From NCBI RefSeq assembly GCF_026155325.1, contig NZ_JAPFPW010000001.1, forward strand, positions 124,001 to 188,000: DNA of 64,000 nt, in the 5' to 3' direction. Source of the stretch: Desulfobotulus pelophilus (GTDB lineage: Bacteria > Desulfobacterota > Desulfobacteria > Desulfobacterales > ASO4-4). Position numbers and translations under genes: made by a program. The notes beneath the pieces are model-generated. The model saw only the letters and a program-made list of their open reading frames with translations, was not told the origin of the DNA and did no database searches. This document shows, piece by piece, positions 60,172-64,000 of this stretch; positions within the stretch are counted from its first letter, which is position 1, and each line of letters opens with the position of its first letter.

Positions 60172-60890
60172 TGATCGCCTCGTTTTTGAGTAAGAAAAAA
60201 AACAGTTGAGCATAAACCATACCTTATAGTCAGGGAAAGCAGGACAAGTCAAAGAAGAAGGGCATGGAAGGAAGCGGTCTTTTGAGAGGCGTTTTTGCAA
60301 GGTTGCGATTTTGAATGAAACCAGTTGTCGTAGAAAGGGGGGGGGAATACCACCGGGTGTCCTGGTCGAAGGGACACCCGGTATGGCAGGGAATTGATGA
60401 GAAGTAGACGGGGACCGGAAAGCCGGTTTTTTGTAGTGGGATCGGTTGCGCCATGGGCGAAACCCGACCGGGGTGGGACTTTGAATCCGCATGTAATCAC
60501 GCGGACTCTGGTTTGGGTAATATGCACTCTGCGTGCCAATGTGGTCGGGTGTGGATTGTTTTTTTGGTTGTGTTTTGATTTTATTGTTTTTTATGGGGGC
60601 TGGCGGCAAATTACGGCCAGTTGCATTTCGAAGCGAAAAAGGGAATCCGGGAGATTTTGTTTCGGTAAGCGCAAAAAGACCGGGTAAAAAAGAACCACAC
60701 CGTGGAGGTGCGGGTATAAAAGAGTCGGTATTCAGTATCGCCGAACCTTATTTCGGCAGGGCAAAAAAGGAAGTAGCCTCCGTACCATTGGGAAAAAGCC
60801 AGGACCCGGACGGCATCGAACTCTTATGCCGTGAATGGTGGCTGTTCAGCGGTAAATACCGCTGAACAGATAGTCCAGAAAGGGAAGGTT
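60172..60890. other. 720-bp intergenic region with several perfect hairpins
   Basis: No protein gene is supported. Structures seen: an 11-bp stem ACCGGGTGTCC/GGACACCCGGT (60352-60382); a short terminator-like ACCGG-AAAG-CCGGT followed by six T in all (60414-60432, plus strand); GCCGAA/TTCGGC near 60750-60768; ACGGCAT/ATGCCGT near 60810-60830; and a 13-bp palindrome close to the agmatinase gene. A plus-strand 110-codon frame (60533-60865) has no family features. A small RNA gene is possible. Confidence 0.4.
60842..60869. repeat. Perfect 13-bp inverted repeat after the agmatinase gene
   Basis: CTGTTCAGCGGTA/TACCGCTGAACAG with a 2-nt centre, about 20 bp past the agmatinase-family stop. It probably marks the end of the polyamine operon transcript, although no T-run follows on the minus strand. 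Confidence 0.55.
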
Positions 60891-61769
60891 TCAGGGAAGT
60901 CTGGATAGGCGTCCGATAAGTCCCATGGTTTGGTAAACGAGATGGGCAGCAGAAAAATCAGCATGAAAAAACCCGTTCATGGGAGCCAGTTCCACGCAGT
61001 CCATGCCTATGATTCTACGGCCCGTGACGGCTTTAGCGATCACATCCAGGGTTTGATACCAGCTCAGCCCTCCGGGGACAGGGGTTCCCGTTGCTGGTAT
61101 CACGGAGGGGTCCATGCCATCCACATCAATGGTGAGCCAGATTCGTTCCGGAAAATCATGGGGGAGAAGGTTGGCAGGAATCCCGGAAAGGGCAATGGCA
61201 GATGCATCCAGGTGCGGTACGGGAAAAGTCTCCCTGAAGTCTGCTTCTTCGGAAGAGAGAGCCCGGACACCTACCTGAAAAACATGATGGCCCATGTCCA
61301 ATGCCCTGCGCATGACCGATGCATGGCTGTAGGGGTTTCCTCCATAAGCATCCCTGAGATCCGCATGGGCATCAATCTGTACGATGCCGATTTTTCCGAA
61401 ACGCTCTTTGGCAGCCATGAGTCCGCCCAGTGTCACGGTGTGTTCGCCTCCCAGAAGTACGGGAATGCTGTATTTCGAAAAAACGCTGTCACAGACCCGG
61501 GCTATTCGGGAGAGCACCTTGGCGGGTGAAGACTCGCAGGCTACGGGTGGGTGGGTCCATATGCCAAGATTGGCAGGTTCATCCACACCGTCAAAGCGTT
61601 CCAGCTGCTCGGAGGCTTTCAGTATGGCCGAAGGCCCTTTGGCTGTCCCCCCACCATAGGATACGCTGGCTTCCCATGGTGCTGGAATAACATGAAAAAG
61701 ACATTTATCCGGGTTTTCACCCGGATTTTCACTGGCCAGAAAAAAGGGATAGGCATTGTTCGTGTCCAT
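60891..61769 (-). CDS. speB: Agmatinase/ureohydrolase family protein
   Basis: 292-residue binuclear Mn2+ ureohydrolase, most likely agmatinase (agmatine to putrescine plus urea). Metal-binding motifs: VLLGGEHTVTLGG, IVQIDAHADLRD, HASVMRRALDMGH and LTIDVDGMDPSVIPATGTPVPGGLSW. The frame opens at 61841; ATG 61769 follows AAGGAA and begins the homologous region. It is encoded on the same strand and downstream of nspC and carboxynorspermidine synthase, which fits supply of putrescine for that pathway. Some homologues act on other guanidines, so the symbol is provisional. Confidence 0.85.
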   Translation of the reverse strand: MDTNNAYPFFLASENPGENPDKCLFHVIPAPWEASVSYGGGTAKGPSAILKASEQLERFDGVDEPANLGIWTHPPVACESSPAKVLSRIARVCDSVFSKYSIPVLLGGEHTVTLGGLMAAKERFGKIGIVQIDAHADLRDAYGGNPYSHASVMRRALDMGHHVFQVGVRALSSEEADFRETFPVPHLDASAIALSGIPANLLPHDFPERIWLTIDVDGMDPSVIPATGTPVPGGLSWYQTLDVIAKAVTGRRIIGMDCVELAPMNGFFHADFSAAHLVYQTMGLIGRLSRLP

Positions 61770-62158
61770 CAAAACGTTCCTTGTCAGAGAGGATATGCCA
61801 ACACAGTACCCCAAAAGACTTTTTGTCAGGATAAGGCACACATGGCTTTTGTGAGTGACATGGTTTCACATTCAAGACCCATCCGTATTTCTGGTTACCA
61901 TGACATGGCAGCATTAGGAACCCGGGGCTGGCAGACGGCGGGGGAAGGCCTTACGGGTGTCCTGTCATCCGAGCTGTGAAAGTGCTCTGTAATACCTTTC
62001 GGTAGTGTACAGAACCGTGACCAGAAAATAATGGCTGCGCCAGAGTGGTAATCAGATACGTATTTTGCTCCTGTGAAGGGCCTGGGGTTTTTAGCTTGAG
62101 TGCCGGATGTCTGAATTTACAAAGGACCTTTGTGCTGTATGGTAACAGAATCCAAGAA
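61770..62158. other. Intergenic region between nspC and agmatinase genes
   Basis: About 390 bp without a supported gene; long frames on both strands are composition effects. I see no clear terminator after nspC and no obvious promoter before the agmatinase gene. The two may be co-transcribed despite the gap. Confidence 0.3.
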
Positions 62159-63313
62159 TCATCCCAGTCTGGTTTTAAAGTCCTGATATTCGAATTCTCG
62201 TTCCAGATGCAGCCTTCCTTCCATGTCAATGCGATAGATGGAAGGAAGGGGAATGCCGTTGAAGGTGTTGGTTTTAACCATGGAGTAGTGGGCCATGTCC
62301 GTAAAAACAAGACGATCACCCACGGTAAGGGGGGTGTCAAAGCTGTAACTGCCGATACGATCACCCGCAAGGCAGGAAAGGCCCCCCAGCTGGTAGGTAT
62401 GGGCTTTTTCTCCCTCATCTCCGCTGCCTATAATATCCGGTCTGTAAGGCATTTCCAGCACATCGGGCATGTGGCAGGTGGCGGAAGTGTTCAGAATGGC
62501 ATGGGGCCATCCTTCTGAGCCGGTAATATCCAGAACTTCCGCCACGAGAAAGCCCGTGTTCAGTGCAATGGCTTCGCCAGGCTCCAGATAGACGGGAATT
62601 CCCCGGAACTCTTTTCTGAAATCAAGAATCAGCTGGCAGAGTCTGTCCATGTCATAGTCGTCCCTTGTGATGTGGTGGCCTCCGCCGAAGTTTATCCAGT
62701 GCATGGATGGGATAAATTCTCCAAAGTTCGTCACAAAGGCTTCCAGCACCAGAGCCAGTTCATGGCTGTTTTGCTCGCACAGGGCATGGAAGTGCAGCCC
62801 TTCTATGCCGCCCAGCAGATCCGGCCTGAAATCCCTGCGCCTGACTCCCAGCCGGGAACCGGGGGCGCAGGGATCATAGATGGCCACTTTCCCCACGGAT
62901 CGTTCTGGATTCACCCGTATGCCGCAGCTGATTTTTCTGGGGGCTGACAGCGTCATGGGTCTGAATTTTTCCCAAAGTGAAAAGGAGTTGAAGACCAGAT
63001 GATCACAGAGTCCGAGAAAATTCTCCATATCCTCCGGGCTGAAAGCAGCGGCAAAGGCGTGGACTTCTCCTCCGAAGGTTTCCCTGCCAAGGCGGGCTTC
63101 ATGCACGGAGCTGGCACAGGTGCCGTCCAGGGTTTTTCTGATGAGCCTGAAGGTGGAAAACATGGAAAAACCTTTAAGAGCCAGAAGAATACGGCATCCC
63201 GTGCGCTCTTTTATCTCACCTAGGCGGGCAAGATTTTTGGCAATGAGCCTTTCATCCACCACAAAGGCCGGAGTTTTCAGGGCATAGGGGTCGAAATTCA
63301 GGGGCCGGGTCAT
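62159..63313 (-). CDS. nspC: Carboxynorspermidine/carboxyspermidine decarboxylase
   Basis: 384-residue PLP-dependent alanine-racemase-fold decarboxylase, which converts carboxy(nor)spermidine to (nor)spermidine. PLP lysine about Lys47 in RILLALKGFSMFS; GLHFHALCEQNSHEL and WINFGGGHHITRDDYD are family hallmarks; PVYLEPGEAIALNTGFLV, NTSATCHMPDVLEMPYRP and the active-site Cys/Asp region LGGLSCLAGD are present. The start ATG 63313 overlaps the stop of the synthase gene (ATGA); the open frame upstream is not family-like. It indicates the alternative spermidine pathway that uses aspartate semialdehyde instead of decarboxylated SAM. Confidence 0.94.
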   Translation of the reverse strand: MTRPLNFDPYALKTPAFVVDERLIAKNLARLGEIKERTGCRILLALKGFSMFSTFRLIRKTLDGTCASSVHEARLGRETFGGEVHAFAAAFSPEDMENFLGLCDHLVFNSFSLWEKFRPMTLSAPRKISCGIRVNPERSVGKVAIYDPCAPGSRLGVRRRDFRPDLLGGIEGLHFHALCEQNSHELALVLEAFVTNFGEFIPSMHWINFGGGHHITRDDYDMDRLCQLILDFRKEFRGIPVYLEPGEAIALNTGFLVAEVLDITGSEGWPHAILNTSATCHMPDVLEMPYRPDIIGSGDEGEKAHTYQLGGLSCLAGDRIGSYSFDTPLTVGDRLVFTDMAHYSMVKTNTFNGIPLPSIYRIDMEGRLHLEREFEYQDFKTRLG

Positions 63314-64000
63314 TGGCTGATGATTTCCTTCCATGGCAGTCCGTGAAGATTGAGGGCTTCCATGAAGGGATCGGGATCCAGTTCTTCCATATTGAAAACC
63401 CCCCTTCCTGTCCATTTGCCGCTGAGCATCATTTTGGCTCCTATCATGGCCGGAACCCCTGTGGTGTAAGAGATGGCCTGGGACCCCACTTCTGCATAAG
63501 CTTCTTCATGGCTGCAGATGTTGTAAATATAAACGGTTCTTTCCTTTCCGTCTTTTACGCCTTTCATGAGGCAGCCGATGCAGGTGCGTCCCTTGGTCAG
63601 AGGCCCAAGGCTTCCCGGATCGGGGAGAACCGCTTTTAAAAATTCAATGGGGGCAATCTGCTGGCCCCTGATTTCCACCGGATCGATGCGTGTCATTCCC
63701 ACATTTTCAAGGACTTTCAGGTGGGTGAGGTAGGCATCGGAGAAGGTCATCCAGAAGCGGGCTCTTTTCAGGCCTTTCAGATGTTTCACCAAAGATTCCA
63801 GCTCTTCGTGGTAGAGAAGAAAGCATTTTTTAGGGCCGATACCTTCCGGAAAATCATAGGTCATGGACCAGGAAAGGGGATCGGTTTCCACCCATTCGCC
63901 CTGCTCCCAGTAACGGCCCCTCTGGGTGATTTCCCTGATATTGATTTCCGGGTTGAAATTGGTGGCAAAGGGCTGGCCATGGTCGCCTGCGTTGCAGTCG
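63310..64000 (-). CDS. Carboxynorspermidine/carboxyspermidine synthase, 5' end outside window
   Basis: C-terminal 229 codons of a saccharopine-dehydrogenase-like enzyme, which reductively condenses aspartate beta-semialdehyde with putrescine or diaminopropane. Visible segments are DCNAGDHGQPFATNFNPEINIREI, GRYWEQGEWVETDPLSWSM, FPEGIGPKKCFLLYHEELESLVKHL, MTFSDAYLTHLKVLENVGM, and SYTTGVPAMIGAKMMLSGKWTGRGVFNMEELDPDPFM, all typical of CANSDH. The frame continues through the right edge. It is coupled to nspC by a 4-nt overlap. Confidence 0.92.
   Translation of the reverse strand, partial: DCNAGDHGQPFATNFNPEINIREITQRGRYWEQGEWVETDPLSWSMTYDFPEGIGPKKCFLLYHEELESLVKHLKGLKRARFWMTFSDAYLTHLKVLENVGMTRIDPVEIRGQQIAPIEFLKAVLPDPGSLGPLTKGRTCIGCLMKGVKDGKERTVYIYNICSHEEAYAEVGSQAISYTTGVPAMIGAKMMLSGKWTGRGVFNMEELDPDPFMEALNLHGLPWKEIISQ

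Noticed and set aside
60533-60865. 110-codon plus-strand ORF in the gap before the agmatinase gene
   Set aside because: There is no ribosome site and no domain, and it ends inside a perfect palindrome. It is more likely chance.
1-64000. CRISPR array, prophage, integrase or tRNA genes
   Set aside because: No regularly spaced repeats, integrase or phage structural genes, and no tRNA T-loop/acceptor patterns were seen. The only GTTCGA-like match (59047) belongs to the SRP RNA.

Overview
The window looks like chromosomal DNA of an anaerobic, flagellated, diderm bacterium, most likely a Desulfobacterota (deltaproteobacterial) member of the Desulfobacteraceae type. Support comes from an oxygen-independent ribonucleotide reductase (NrdD), an acyl-CoA dehydrogenase with EtfBA and a membrane Fe-S ETF:quinone oxidoreductase as found in fatty-acid-oxidising sulfate reducers, a carboxyspermidine-type polyamine pathway, sigma-54 and sigma-28 flagellar promoters, and twitching ATPases. 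No sulfate-reduction gene lies in the window, so the physiology is inferred. I see no prophage, CRISPR array, tRNA or rRNA; the only clear stable RNA is the SRP RNA.

Layout. 1-2.9 kb: 7TM-HD phosphohydrolase (cut by the left edge) and phoH on the minus strand. 3.2-6.0 kb: cvpA-mazG-hisH-hisF, tightly coupled. 6.1-7.7 kb: a small flagellar block (unknown protein with a sigma-54 promoter, flgM, and a small protein with a sigma-28 promoter). 7.8-10.8 kb: Nudix hydrolase, class II fructose-bisphosphate aldolase, and a two-gene (split) LysO-type exporter. 11.2-24.9 kb: a long plus-strand block with a TtpC-type TonB2 energy-transduction operon (DUF3450, TtpC, ExbB, ExbD, TonB, TPR), a periplasmic M16 peptidase, a palindromic MITE-like element, and a YejABEF peptide importer. 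25.2-32.0 kb: fatty-acid oxidation (TetR regulator, acyl-CoA dehydrogenase, membrane Fe-S quinone reductase, EtfB, EtfA).

32.2-39.9 kb: class II aldolase, small unknown gene, DbpA-type helicase with a DEGD motif II and a structured leader, metE with a palindrome over its promoter, and a sodium:alanine symporter. 40.1-43.4 kb: a second lipid block (TetR, thioesterase, patatin-like protein, 3-hydroxyacyl-CoA dehydrogenase). 43.6-49.4 kb: nrdD, small membrane protein, Nudix (CoA-type), thioredoxin-like protein, CcdA, ProC. 49.8-53.1 kb: YggT, PilT, a PilU-like ATPase and a zinc-finger/pseudo-receiver protein. 53.2-58.9 kb: coaX, folP, ftsH, tilS. 58.9-59.1 kb: SRP RNA. 59.1-64 kb: GAF-diguanylate cyclase and a polyamine operon (carboxynorspermidine synthase, cut by the right edge; nspC; agmatinase family).

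The most interesting unit is 11.2-24.9 kb. An outer-membrane energiser, a periplasmic M16 protease and an inner-membrane peptide importer lie together, as if to import a protein or large peptide, cut it in the periplasm and take up the fragments. This resembles the logic of Fus/PqqL systems, but uses a TtpC-type TonB complex and has no receptor gene in the window.
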